This document shows, in pieces, positions 63,955-64,000 of a stretch of DNA of 64,000 bases. The stretch lies in assembly GCA_002105175.1 (NCBI GenBank), contig MCGE01000005.1, positions 1,178,001 through 1,242,000 on the forward strand, in the 5' to 3' direction. Source of the stretch: Absidia repens. Taxonomy: Eukaryota; Mucoromycota; Mucoromycetes; Mucorales; Cunninghamellaceae. The notes under the pieces are model-generated. The model saw only the letters and a program-made list of their open reading frames with translations, was not told the origin of the DNA and ran no database searches. Numbering within the stretch: the stretch's first letter is position 1; each line of letters starts with the position of its first letter. A program made the translations under genes and the position numbers.

Positions 63955-64000
63955 TAGTGTCATATTTCTTAGTTGTAGTAGTAGTATTAGATTTACTATT

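Overview
This is an AT-rich eukaryotic window with compact, multi-intron genes (short introns, GTAAG donors, TAG/CAG acceptors, long A/T runs in introns and leaders). The gene set points to a fungus outside Dikarya, most likely Mucoromycota and probably Mucorales. It combines fungal-type genes (SPX-SLC13 phosphate transporter, FRE-type reductase, PH-CRIB PAK kinase) with genes more familiar from animals (RING-SPRY E3, kelch-BTB-BACK protein, EGL-9/PHD-like hydroxylase). Species cannot be read from the sequence alone.

Layout, left to right: repeat copy (1-690); RING-SPRY ubiquitin ligase (978-4767, -); repeat (5850-6650); secreted subtilase (6823-8485, -); VPS9-domain Rab GEF (8999-12389, -); ferric reductase (12655-15022, -) with three perfect iron-GATA 9-mers upstream; a gene-poor stretch 15.5-21.5 kb with several repeat copies, a 10-bp tandem repeat plus TATA box and ATG-free leader, tRNA-Ala(AGC), and a duplicated 0.7-kb block; SPX-SLC13 phosphate transporter (21531-23954, -); a head-to-head pair of proteasome lid genes RPN7 (25428-27103, -) and RPN6 (27331-29028, +); YDJ1-type Hsp40 (29738-31055, -); a large KH-domain protein (32000-36374, +); repeats (37.5-38.7 kb); CLA4-type PAK (39466-42438, -) divergent from a kelch-BTB gene (42964-45387, +); repeats (46.2-47.9 kb); PHD-like hydroxylase (48597-49708, -) and heat shock factor (49960-52165, -); universal stress protein (53075-53873, +); lysyl-tRNA synthetase (54234-56096, -); repeat; a small charged protein (57585-57997, +); actin (58418-60112, -); a small unknown protein (60946-61422, -); and a seven-TM DUF4203 protein (62459-63954, +).

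Exon models were built by hand from splice sites. For 15 of the 18 larger genes the exon lengths add to whole codons and join recognised domains in frame; VPS9 and CLA4 were only partly summed. Several genes serve proteostasis (RING E3, RPN6, RPN7, Hsp40, HSF, USP), though there is no evidence they form a cluster.

The most unusual content is non-coding. A modular interspersed repeat of about 0.8 kb (ten clear copies plus one fragment, both orientations, full and short forms) has a TCCCGCCCACGTG head, a pyrimidine tract, a conserved GGGGAAACCCTTTCATTT core and a tail built of repeated poly(A)-signal-like modules. It has no recognisable coding capacity, terminal inverted repeats or LTR hallmarks, and fits no element class I can name with confidence.
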